Below the pieces are notes generated by a model, which saw only the letters and a list, made by a program, of their open reading frames with translations, was not told where the DNA came from and made no database searches. The translations under genes and the position numbers were made by a program. Shown piece by piece: positions 1 to 10,361 of a stretch of 64,000 nucleotides of DNA (the first letter of the stretch is position 1; every line of letters starts with the position of its first letter). Source of the DNA: Tremella fuciformis (Eukaryota; Basidiomycota; Tremellomycetes; Tremellales; Tremellaceae); contig CP136490.1 in the NCBI GenBank assembly GCA_032768795.1, forward strand, positions 7,874,001 through 7,938,000, written 5' to 3'.

Positions 1-319
1 TCTCTCCGCCCAATGAGGCTAGCTTCATCGCTAAAGCATCGGGATTTGCCTCATTGGCGGCATACTCTACCGCCATGCAGCTCTCACGATCTTCCAGCAT
101 ATGGCCTGCGACCCGTTCGAGCTCACGATCGATCACTTTGCGGCCACCCCCGTCGCCAGGAGCCCGGGACGGCCACCCTGGGTGGCTGCTTTCCGCGTCA
201 CTGAGCAGCATGTCGCTGGGCGCTTGACTGCCAGATGGAGTGGCTGCGCGACGGACTTCATCGTCGTCCCCATAGTACGAGGCCGCTTGACTTCTGTCGT
301 AGTACTCATCAGTGTTCAT
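1..319 (-). CDS. Unrecognised protein, N-terminal part (runs off left edge)
   Basis: On the minus strand an ATG at 319-317 opens a frame that stays open for 106 codons to the window edge. I checked every codon and there is no stop. The residues start MNTDEYYDRSQAASYY and are rich in Asp, Ser and Gly (YYGDDDEVRR, DAESSHPGW), followed by a more helical part (RELERVAGHMLEDRES, NPDALAMKLASLGG). This composition looks like a real fungal protein with a disordered N-terminus. I do not recognise the family and the C-terminus lies outside the window. The plus-strand frame over the same bases is then its antisense shadow. Splice sites inside it cannot be excluded. Confidence 0.5.
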   Translation of the reverse strand, partial: MNTDEYYDRSQAASYYGDDDEVRRAATPSGSQAPSDMLLSDAESSHPGWPSRAPGDGGGRKVIDRELERVAGHMLEDRESCMAVEYAANEANPDALAMKLASLGGE

Positions 320-1499
320 CGCAGACCCTCTGTCGGGTCAGTGCCATGCGAACACGGGATGACACTCACTCGCGCCTTGCGGGCCCTTGCTGATAAAAAT
401 CCAAAGTGGCTTCGCTGCCCTCACTACGGGCGCTGTGGGTGTACTGGTTCATACTGCCAAAGGAAAGGAGGGAATGGTTTGGCGTGGAGGTGGGACGAGC
501 TGTGGTGTGGGGGTTTTATACATGCTCGGCAAACATTTCACAGCTTCTTTAGGTTTCCATCGGTCTTCAGTTTGGCTAGAGTGGAAACAGTAGGGAAGCC
601 CGTGTCTTTCTCCTTTGATCCATGAAAGTATAGAGAACATGCTGGAAAGGCGCCACATCAGCTCCGCACGCCTCATTCCTTTTCTCCATAATCATCAATG
701 GCACTCTGACCGTGCGGCCAAACGGGCAAAGACCGAGTAGGAGGCGAAGGCGGAAGGAGACTGGCATGTCGGCACTGGGCGAGCCATTTTCTGGTCTTGT
801 TGAAGGTTTCGAGTGGAGATCGACAAAACCGAGTCGGGGCTGCAGGCCTAAAGGGACAGCAGCGTCGGTCCGAACCCGCTCCACAGCTTGGCTGAAACCC
901 TTCAAGCCATAATCGGAAAGACAGATGGGTTTCCCAGGGAGCCACGAGGCGCATTATGGCGAACGATGGTGCATATAGGAATTCGAACCGATCGGGACGC
1001 ATCTGCTCCTGTGGGGGGTACCGCCTAGGTCTCCCGTCAGACTTTCCCCATGAACCCGAGAGCGATTGATTCTAACTATTCAGTTGACATTGCGGGTTCG
1101 ACTAGCCGACGGCTTCGGCTGCCCGCCTTACCGCCTCTGGGGCAACCCTCCGCTCTACCTTACGCACCAAGCCCTTATCACCTCCTTTCGTATTACAACA
1201 AGCACATGACAGCAAAGAAAAGGCTGCATGCACATTCGAAATACGGAGTCTGAGGGCTGAGAGCGACACTGAATCGCATCTGATGAGTCAGTCTCGTTGG
1301 CCTTGTTAAGGTGTCACTATACACAATTCATCACATGCAAGTATTCGTGACCTGCCACGAGCGCGTCAAAATCCGCGCGTCATATGTAAGTACAGAACAG
1401 TCATGACTTCAGCGACCGGGCCGTACTGGATCGTGAGCTCCTTCGCCGCCCCACCTTCTGGCTAAAGAGGCATTTCCCGCTGTGAGGGGTGATTGAGGC
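320..1499. other. Intergenic, no supported gene
   Basis: Nearly 1.2 kb between the left-edge gene and the first tandem orphan. Short open frames occur on both strands but none has convincing composition or splice structure. It should contain the promoter of the left-edge gene and the 3' flank of the next gene. I see no RNA gene here. Confidence 0.4.
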
Positions 1500-2391
1500 T
1501 CATTGCTCGCACTCATCCAAGGGCTTGATCCATTTGCGGGGTGGGTTTCCGAAACTTCCTCCGAAAGTCTCCCACTTATCGGGATCCTCTGGAATGCTGT
1601 TCAGGCCCGTTCGAATGCGCTTCAAACTCCAGATCTGATCACGGCAGATAGTCACGATACCTTTGATGTTTGCACCAGGAAATCGTCCGCTTTGCGCCCA
1701 TGGTGTTATCCTGTTCTCGACACGTTTGAAGTAATCGTCTGCTTTCCAGTAATCATCGAGGATGGTCAGCCCTTTACTCCCGGCGGTTTTCAGCGCCTCT
1801 CTCGTCTTCTGGATCTCACTGTGCAGGTCGCGCATTGATGTCTCGAGGTCGTGTAGCTCGCTTGTCCGCTCCCGCAAGTCAGCATATCGTTGACTCTGCT
1901 CTTCCCATTCTTTCCCGTACGAGTTCAACTTCTCGAGTCTTGATTCCAATACGCCGATCGGCTGCGTCCCGATGCCCGCCTCAATCGCATTGATCTTTTG
2001 TTCGATGCTGTCCAATGCGCCAAGCTCCTCGCGAAGGGTAAGTGCCTGAGATGGGTCTTTCTCATATATTTCGGACAGGTTCGCTCGCATCGTCCCTAAA
2101 CGCTCGCGAGCTCGAAAGATGCCTTTCGACAGAGAAGTCACAGCCTTCGCTTGAGACGCTTTCGTCATCAGCTGTCTGTCAGAATCCCGTCTGTTCCCTC
2201 AGAGGCTCTGAAGGCTGCGTAGCCAATTAGAACCCACGTAAGTCCCGAAATCGTCTCCGTCAGGCGCGTTGGACACCTCTGTAGAGACATTCGTTTGTGA
2301 GTCCAAAGACCCACTTTCGGTGTCCTTCAAGGTTCTACCCGTGAGCTCTGATCGGACGGGCTAACAACTTGGGGCCTCACGAGCTTGACAT
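1500..2391 (-). CDS. Orphan helical protein, tandem family 1 copy A
   Basis: Unrecognised protein of about 259 residues, one of three neighbouring paralogues. My model has exons 2391-2381, 2334-2238 and 2171-1500 (11+97+672 nt, a whole number of codons) with introns of 46 and 66 nt. It starts MSSSTLKDTESG. The last exon begins with Leu, and exactly 40 residues on reaches the family motif KDPSQ (EIYEKDPSQALTL). After that comes a long charged helical region, probably coiled coil (EELGALDSIEQKINAIEAG), ending WIKPLDECEQ. There are no membrane segments or signal peptide. The phase-0 intron in front of the Leu lies at the same place in copies B and C. The function is unknown. The 11-nt first exon is the weakest part of the model; the 3' exon is solid. 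Confidence 0.6.
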
Positions 2392-3433
2392 TGGTCGCTG
2401 CTAGGCTGAAACCTGAACCGAGGGTCTTCTGAAATGGATCGACTGAGGCGAGATCTGAAGTTGAGCAGTCAATACCCTGTCGAAAAGGGTACAGCGATCT
2501 TCAGTGGGTCAGGGTGGTAGCTGCTGGTGAGTAGTCAGAAAGATAGGAGAGGCAGTGTAAATACAGAGGGGGGGAGAGGGAAGGTTTCGCCTTATGTATG
2601 CTAGAGGTGGGAGAAACCAAGTATGCTCAATCGGTCTCCCATTATCTTCACCTTTTGCAAAAAGCGTACAATCGGAGCGCTCGGCATCGTTTCACATCTG
2701 ATCACACAACAAGGGGCGCTTTATTCGCAGTCTGATGCACCTCAGCGATCTCTCCGGGTTGTGGAGTTGGCACCCCTTGTCACCATTTCCAATGAGCTAC
2801 TATTGCATATTGACGAAATGGGGAGGCGGGCAGAGATCGGGGAGGGACCGAAAGCGGGAGACGGACTGCCTATCGACCTTGGGGCGTGGGTTTCTCCAGG
2901 GGTTTCTGACACGGCGAGACGTTGGTCAGAGTCGGACATGACGGAGGTGTGGCTCCAAGTGTCGAGGTGAAGTCTATCCGAAGTGGATAGAGCTGACGGC
3001 GTTGAGCGCTCCCAAAATTAGTCTGGGGAGCCCTCCTCGCTTGCCCCGTTGCGATGAGCTACAGAAGACCTCCACCTGTGGTGAGTACCCCCAAGCGTTA
3101 GATTTCTCAGAAGATGGATACGTGTGGCAGCGACTCCAGAAAAACTGGTCACAGTGTAATGAAGCTTTTCAATGAGGGTGGCCATTCTCATTTGAGTGTC
3201 TCAATATGAGAAGTTTACAAGACGTCTGAACGGCTTACGCGAAGCGGATAGGTAAGTCTCATCTACATGGAAACGTTAAATGCGAGTATCGTACTTTTCT
3301 TAGAGTGAGGGTGCGTCCTCCAAGTCTCGGATTCGACCGCCTCTGGGATACGTACAATGCTGAGATTCTCAATGATGGACATTCTGCGACTATGCAAAGG
3401 AGGTGCGGTGGTCTGGCGGTCGGTGGAGACGGT
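2392..3433. other. Intergenic between tandem copies A and B
   Basis: About 1 kb upstream of copy A and downstream of copy B. Open frames of 60-115 codons occur on both strands around 2620-2970 and 3260-3540, but they overlap each other and have no family resemblance. I see nothing I can support as a gene. Confidence 0.35.
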
Positions 3434-4376
3434 TCAGTCCAGCTCTTCAAAATCACCCCCCATGGAGGGTATCAGAGGGGGATCCGGCATCGCACACCAG
3501 GTCAATGATCGATCCCATCTACTCGATGGGGACCGTTGAGATGCCCCTGGACCACTTTCCCATTTATGCACCCACAAAAGCTCCTCCACGCCTGAATGAA
3601 GACCCACGAGTGCCTTGTAGTCCATTCTCATAGCCTCTGTCAGTTCTTGCACATCCTCGGGAGAGTTATCGGAATTTCGTACATCCTCTTCGCGAGACTT
3701 GATCTCTTGTTCCAATCTTCCAAAACTTTCCTCTGTCATCTCGTAAGCTTTCAGCGCAACCAGCCCACGGCGACGTGCTTCAGTCAAATCTAGAAGCTCA
3801 TTTTTGCAGGCGTCGAGTAAGTGAGCAAACGCAGGCCACCTCGTCGTCTCGCTATGCCAAAGGCCGAGACGCGTGGCGAGTTCAGACAGCTGGTCCAGTT
3901 GAGAGGGCAGAGCGAGGTGCCGCTCTTGTAGCTTCTTAGTGGACAGTGTCCCGATCTCCTTTTCTACCGCAACGATGTAAGTCTCCGAGTCGTTCACCTT
4001 GTCGCGCTCCGTGCGTACGCCGGCGCTCTGGGTGGGATCTTTTGCGATGATCAGCGCTAGGTAGGTACGCGCTTTATCAATGTGATTGCGCCCTTGGAGT
4101 AATGACGTCGACAAGTGGGCCGCAACAGTGGCCCTATAAGCCTCTGCCGCTAGCTGCAAGGTCAGTCATTCCCTGCTTTGCATGGTGCGCTATCAAGCTA
4201 AGTCGCTTCGCCAAAGACAGGATGTGCATCACCCTCGCATGGGAATTTTGACTCACCTGTGCAGCGAAATCCTCCCCGGGATCCAGTGTGTACGGGGCCA
4301 TCGTCAACTCTTCAGTGAAGACAGTTGCCTCGGAGTGGGAAGAATCACTTGCCGGATCCTCCAAAGACCTGCTCAT
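3434..4376 (-). CDS. Orphan helical protein, tandem family 1 copy B
   Basis: Second member of the local family. The main exon 4153-3434 (240 codons) starts LAAEAYRATVAAHL and reaches KDPTQ exactly 40 residues after its first Leu, as in copies A and C. A 103-nt intron (4154-4256, GTGAGT...TTGCAG) joins it in phase 0 to an upstream exon ending DPGEDFAAQ. The rest is helical and charged and ends GGDFEELD. An in-frame ATG lies at 4376, but the open frame continues upstream to about 4480, where an acceptor-like CACAG precedes it. A further 5' exon is therefore likely and the true start is unresolved. No known domain is visible and the function is unknown. Confidence 0.5.
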
Positions 4377-5206
4377 CAGCTTCTGATCACGCGGATTTGC
4401 GGGATGAGGACCGACAGGCTCGGCACTTGTAGCTGATTCTCCGTAAGGCTGTCCGTCATTGTCTGTGAGACACAGGGGATCAAGGCTTAAGGGCCGAACG
4501 AAACAGCTCGTCACGTAAGGGGCGCAGCAGGGAGGACCGATGCTCCGCAGTCGTATGAGGAGGACTGAGTAATGACGAGATGTGGAAGAGGGAATTTGAG
4601 GAGAAGAGGGGAGGGGGCCAAGGTTGCGCATTATATGTGCCAGGAGGAGGAGATGGCAAGGCTCCCCGGTCGATCCCCCATTGTGTATGCCTTCTTTCGC
4701 AAGACGTGCAGAAAGGAGAATTTTTACATCTGCTCGTCCGAGCTGATGCACGTCCACGGCCTCGCGTCTATCCCACATGTTCAGGCGGTGGATTCGAGCT
4801 TGATAGTGAAAGAGAGACGCATTGGATAGCATCGCTATCGAATCTTGAGCCGTTGCTCATTGCTGGCTTCGATACGCGTACCAGTCCAAGCACTTTCCCC
4901 AAATCGAAACATGTGACGTCTCAATCTGGTCTAAGCAAACCCATGAGCCAAATTCAGATGGCTCGAAAGCAGTCGCGGAGCTGCAGTATCGGCCAACATC
5001 TTCGTGACGAATGGACGCCGAGAGCGAAAACGGTAGACCCTCAGATATTGTTCGGGAATGAAGAGGTACGACTGATCTCATGCATGTTCTCATGATCATC
5101 TGCCAAAACTCCAACTACCGGACGCCCGCACGCCCGCATATCATCCGGATGCAAAGTCTCCGCAGCCGCAAGGGGCCGTCAGAGTTGCAAACGCGCACAA
5201 CGTCGC
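4377..5206. other. Probable 5' region of copy B and intergenic
   Basis: This probably holds the missing first exon and promoter of copy B. A TATA-like CATATAATG on the minus strand lies near 4630. Nothing else can be supported. Confidence 0.3.
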
Positions 5207-6434
5207 TCACAAACGAGGCGAAGCAAGTAGAGTATCTTCCTCACCAGAGGTTGGGGTCGAAGATGGCCGTCCAGGCGACTCTAGGTTCCATGGCTTGGTG
5301 AGATCGGTCCCTTCGCCCAGCAAAGCGAGGATAATACCGTTCAATTGAGAACCGTTTACGTCGTCTTCATCGTCGTCGTCGTCGTCTTCAGCGGACTGGT
5401 AGAACCTTGAGTGGAGTTTATCGTAATCCTCTGACATGCGCGTGAAGCTTTGAGTCTGTTCATCGAAATCACGAGGTTCGGTGATGTCATGTGACGCTTG
5501 TTCGGCTGCAGAGAGGATCCCTTCCACCTTTTGGTGAAGGGCGGACATGGCGATATCAGCACCGCTTGGGATGAGACCAAGGTAGCTTTTAGCGAGGAGA
5601 GTTTGATTAGCTCCCGCAAGCTTGTCCCGGAATTCAGTAGCGGTGTCTCTCAGCTTGGCAGCTTGGTCTGCGCGCTCGAGCATACTTTCCATGTGAGTCC
5701 GAGTGATCGACGCGTCTTTGGCGAGTGAGGCAAACTCCTCTGCTATGCCCTGCATCGGGTTGACAGACCCTTGGAGGCTCTGATCATGCTTGGTGAGAGA
5801 TAGGTGGGCCTCCAGTTCTCTCACGCTGTCCTCAAATCCGTCAGTCAATCGGTCCCAGGTGGAGACGTTGTTCGTATTCGCTTGTGACGGATCTTTGTCA
5901 TAAATTGAGACTAATGTTCCCCGAATATGACTTATGTCTTTGTAGATCTGTATTGTTTTGCCCATAATCGTGACATAGATGTCCGCCTGTTGATGCTTCT
6001 TTTCCAGCTGATGATCAGTCTGTCGTCTTCTGCCTTCCGCGATTGAAGGTCGCTGCAGTACAGCGGACTCACCTTCGAGTGCCAGTCAGTCGCATTGACA
6101 TTCGTTTGGGAACCAGTGGAAATAGGCGGATCCTCTTTCGAAAAATTTGTCTCGACCTGCTGCCATCTCAACAGTCAGCAAATGACTTGATCCTATTCAG
6201 GTTTAAGAATTCCTCAACGCACGTACGCTCCCGAGCTGTGCTGGAGGCATCGGTCACGGTCCTGGTGAGGGTCGATTGGTTCGGGGGATTGGAACTACCC
6301 CCAATCAGCACCCAGTCAAGCGACTCGTGTTCTGCGTTAGGTGACGAGCAGACCCACCTATCGGGTCCACTTGCGGCTGCCTTGTTGGTGAGGCTCCTGA
6401 GGGGCGCCTCTCTCTCCTTCTGGTCGTATGACAT
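5207..6434 (-). CDS. Orphan helical protein, tandem family 1 copy C
   Basis: Third and longest member, about 367 residues. Exons are roughly 6434-6219, 6159-6073 and 6007-5207 (72+29+267 codons); the first donor is uncertain by a few bases, the second intron (6008-6072, 65 nt) is clear. The protein starts MSYDQKEREAPLRS. Exon 2 carries SQTNV, also present in copy A. The last exon starts LEKKHQQADIYV and reaches KDPSQ exactly 40 residues later (SIYDKDPSQANTN). A run of Asp encoded by a TCG/TCA-rich trinucleotide repeat lies near 5355-5390. The C-terminus is Pro/Ser-rich and ends LLASPRL. A TATA box sits just upstream. No membrane segments, no recognised domain, function unknown. Confidence 0.6.
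5355..5390. repeat. Trinucleotide repeat encoding poly-Asp
   Basis: GTC/ATC-type trinucleotides (read TCGTCG on plus) inside the last exon of tandem copy C encode a run of Asp/Glu. It is a likely site of length variation. Confidence 0.7.
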
Positions 6435-6540
6435 CTTTTGTGCAAGTGTAAATGGGATTGTACGATCAAGAGTAGCAATGGATGTGCGGTATCGTGTGCA
6501 AGTTTGTTGTGTGTAAGGGAAGCTGAGGGCGCTCACCCGC

Positions 6541-6548
6541 TTATATAG
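6541..6548 (-). promoter_or_regulatory. TATA box of tandem copy C
   Basis: On the minus strand the sequence reads CCTATATAAGCG, a canonical TATA element about 107 nt upstream of the chosen ATG at 6434. It supports that start. Confidence 0.45.
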
Positions 6549-7669
6549 GCCTGGAAAGTAGCTCGGTCATGCATGTCCTTTGTGACGTCCAGTTCGACAA
6601 AGGAAAGGTCATATGATTCAAAATCATTTGCATCTTACACGTTCTGAGTGAGCGACAGGGTTTCAACCCGGCCTTCTCTGAGCGCGACCGAAGTTTCAAT
6701 GAATAACCGAAGTGTCATGAGGGAAGTGCAGTCTCGATGGAAGGATCGAGAATGACCTGCCCGAATGGCCGGTCTGTACGGTGGTCCACAGCTGGCCGAG
6801 CGGAAGTTGCTTCTAGCACGACCTTCAGGGCTGTACGCTGGAGGACAGACAGTGGGAGTGATGTAAGCGCTCAGGCGCGAGACTAATTGAACGGGCCGGT
6901 AGGAGTCTCTCTGCATGTCGGGTTGTGTGACCGCCAGAGTCCGCGTTGGGGGCCCATGTCAATGAATAAGGTAACATGCGCTGAATGGAGAGGTGGGCTA
7001 CTCAGACATGACGCACTCGATACAGTTTCTTCACGATTTGGAGGCTCTCGATGATCTGGGCGATTCTGGCATGCAAATTGACTGTGCTGATCAGTGCGGT
7101 TCCTCAGTACTCTGCCCATGACGTGGGTTACAGCCGTCATGCAGGCGATTAGCAACCACAGATCGAAGTCGGTCATTGACCAGAATCAGAGGCACGAACA
7201 GTAGAACGGCTTATCTTGCACCTTGGTTTGTGACCTCGACTGAGAGCCTGTTCCCCAGGACTAGTACCCTCCCGCTTGTGACCCAATGATTCGGCTGCAT
7301 CCTTGTGTGCCAAGCCGGCTGGGTGAATGATGGCGATGGCCCTTGTCGCTCCTTCTAGGCAAGTGCGATAGTGATGAACACGCTCTCAGCGTTCATGCTG
7401 TCCGCTGATCCTGAGGCTGATTGAATATTTCAGTCGGTTGATTTTGTATTTTCTCCCGTTCCTAATCGCCCAACCCGCGACTGTCTTTTCTCTCTCTGTC
7501 GTCTAACTATGTCTTCATTCACCTCGACCGTGGTATATCAAATCGCTCTTGCTCTTGCTTCTAAGTGATCATCTATCTGCAGCACTGAGAGGATCGATTC
7601 AGGAGAGGTCAGCCCTCTCCTCCACATTGCGTCGAGCAGTGTCCGATTGATCCGGCTAATTGGAAGCAG
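6549..7669. other. Intergenic, divergent promoter region
   Basis: About 1.1 kb between two divergently transcribed genes. The last 200 nt before 7670 are pyrimidine-rich (TCTTTTCTCTCTCTG near 7485), which is common upstream of fungal start sites. No gene supported. Confidence 0.4.
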
Positions 7670-10216
7670 ATGTTTGACACTCAGGCCGAGGCGACCGTTC
7701 GCGACCTCGCAGCGCTCCCACCGCTTCCTGATATTCCCGCTACCACCCAGCGACGACGATGGATTGACGAGCTGCCTCTAAGCAAGAGGACGCCGAAAAC
7801 ATCCTACCAAAATCGCACGTCGAGCCGAGAGCGCACCGACGTAGAAGTTGCTTCAACCCCCCTCCCTCTGCGGCCCATGCCTCGATCTAGGACCACTCAC
7901 TGCTTTCAAGCTGAAACTCTATCACCCGAACTAGTCCCACCCATGTCAACACATGCTGCAGCAGGTCCTCCACTCGCCCATGCAACTCGGAAAACCTCGA
8001 ATTCTTTTCAGATTCCCCAGTTCCCCGACATGTCGTTGATCAAGGACTGCTCAATCGGCGGAGTCAGTGCCGATGAGACGTTCGATTTCGGGATCGACAA
8101 GCTTCGATCTGTTTCGCAACCTCTTGGAAGAGATCTGGGCGTGTCTCCAGTGAAGGATGATTATGCGGTACGAAGGGGTATCAGTCCGAGCGTGTCTTCT
8201 GGCGATTTGGCGTTGGGACCAAAGATTGGCACCAAGGAGAGTTCGCCGGCTCGCCGAATGCCCAAGTCTTCGACCGTCAGCAATCTTCAAGACACGAGGG
8301 CTGCTGCCACGTCTTCAGACGTGAGTCGGTCTGGCTCCATTCGGAGATTTGCGGATCTTCTGTCCTCCGTAAAGGCTCGACAGACGTCTTCGTTATCCCA
8401 ACCTAGCCCTTCGACTCGATCCAAGCGTACCTTTCCCGCCTCGAGCTCTGGCCAATCGCTCGCTTCTGTCGGGGAGGAGCCTGGTGTGTATGAGATGGCT
8501 ATACGCACGCCGCTCCCTAGCAGTCCCAGCAAGAAGCATCTCGACGATGATGTCTTAGAAGTGCTCGCCGAGGGGCAATATTTGCCACCATCTCCCGCAA
8601 GGCATGGCAGTTCACGACCAGCATCCAGAATGCCATCTCCAGTCAGACAAGTCAAGCACCCTCTCCCTGCGGATACAAATACCGTACATGCGGGAGATGT
8701 CTCCCTCGACATCAACGCTCTTATGTCTAGGATGACCAAACCCAAAAGAGCATCGGGAACGGAAGAGAGCTTCGTAGACTTGTTGCACGACAACGAAAGC
8801 TTCGCCGATGTGTGAGTCAGCCAGAACCCGCACGGCAAGGTGTTGCTGATAGTAAGGACCATGTTGGGCGCAAATGAGAGCTTCCTTCCTGCTAGCATCG
8901 TTCGTACCCGAGAACCTCCAAGCGCGAGTGCCAAATCTGTGGAAGCCAAGCGCAAGTCGCACCTGCAGAACTCGCCTTCGAAGGTGGTCGTCCAAAGCCC
9001 TCCGGCTCCCGACCCCATTCAGATTCTTGAACACCCTGCTCTAGACCAGAAAGCGAACATCTCGCATCTCGACAAAGCCGGTGATCATGAACTCTTGAGG
9101 GGTCTCGCCAGAAGCAAAAGTCATACCCGAATGACGAGTACCGAGGCCGCCTTGTCTACGGTCAAGGATCCTTCCCAACCTATGACCCTGTCGCCCTTCA
9201 AGACACTCGCCGCTACACCTCGAGAGCAGCGTCATCGCAGTGGACTCCAGCCTCCATCATCTCGACGCATCTCTTTGTCAGCCGGCGCAGTCCCTCTCAA
9301 AGCGTCCGCATCTCATAAAATTCTGAATCTTCCCACACCACGTATGGAACAGACGAAGGCAGCCGAGACCCATCGATCTGCAACACAGACGATCGACCGC
9401 GATAATGCCTCAGCGTTGAAACCCTCCTCTGCAAGACTTTTTACGCTACCGCAGCCACGCCCACCCACAATCTCTCCTTCAAAGATGTCCGCGCCTGCCA
9501 GCGCAACAGCAAGACCACGACGACCTAGTGCATTACCATCGAGCACTGTCGGTAGCGCGCGATTCAGCATGGCTCCGCGTACTATGCCAACCGTACCGCC
9601 CCCCTCTACCACGACACGCCCACCGATGAGCCGACCGACAACGTTCAGGCCCACATTCACTGTGTCCCGGACAGCCGCTCTTCCTAGACATGGCTCATCT
9701 TCGGCGACCAGCCTGTCGCAGCCTTCCACCACTGCATCACGAGAGTTTGGCAAAGACGCCACGAGCGCAACAAACAATCGCCTGCCCTTGCCGTCTTCAA
9801 GACCAGCTGCTCCTGCATCCGGACGTGTCAAGCTGTCCATGGAGCCCTCGTCGCCAAGCAAGCGTATTGTCGATCCTAAGACCCGCGGTCTGTCCATGCC
9901 GCCTACGGTATCTGCCAGTCGTGCGGCCGCGTCGGCTTCCGTGCCGGCTTTACCCAGTCTGAGGACGACCTCAACCCACGCTCGGTCTGTTGCTCGAATT
10001 CCGGCTGAAATGAAGAGGGCTTCGACAGCGTTGCCGACTTCAAGCTCCACTTCGTCTAGGGCTGTGGGTTCCAAGACAGGCTCAACGTCAAGCAGAGTCA
10101 GGACGGACAGCACTGCGGGCAGTGCTCGATCTGGGGCCGGCAGCAGCACTGCCGAAAGCATCTCTGCTATCCGCGCCAGGCTGGGTGAGATCGAAGCCAG
10201 AAGAAGGGTGGCTTAG
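7670..10216 (+). CDS. Large Ser/Pro-rich disordered protein
   Basis: Two exons, 7670-8811 and 8857-10216, flank a 45-nt intron (GTGAGT donor, CTGAT branch, TAAG acceptor). The phases close exactly, giving 833 residues. The protein is dominated by Ser, Pro, Arg and Thr with many SP/TP dipeptides, typical of a phosphorylated scaffold or cytoskeletal protein. More conserved-looking patches are FADLLSSVKARQ (about residue 225), LDINALMSRMTKPK followed by FVDLLHDNESFADV, which runs across the splice junction, and a short C-terminal helix AIRARLGEIEARRRVA. I do not recognise a family; a spindle or cell-cortex role would be a guess. The 3' end faces the kinase gene 145 bp away. The large antisense open frames in this region are composition artefacts. 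Confidence 0.8.
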
Positions 10217-10361
10217 GCCTTAAAACTGTTTTTGCTCAAGTGTACCATGTAAGACCACATTCATGCAGCTATTTGTACATAATCTGCTGTACAACACCAT
10301 GGTCTCATCGTACAGATCGTCATGTCGTGAGTCGTAGCGGCCTTGCAGTCGGGCTCCGCCG

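Noticed and set aside
101..625. 174-codon plus-strand open frame
   Set aside because: Overlaps the better-looking minus-strand edge frame and has mixed Arg/Cys/Trp shadow composition downstream.
965..1025. GGTTCGAATTCC on the minus strand, similar to a tRNA B box
   Set aside because: Flanking bases do not pair as a T-stem and no cloverleaf forms.
9313..10161. 282-codon antisense open frame
   Set aside because: Mirror of the Ser/Pro-rich exon at 8857-10216; Val/Gly/Asp-rich composition typical of the antisense of Ser/Thr/Pro codons.
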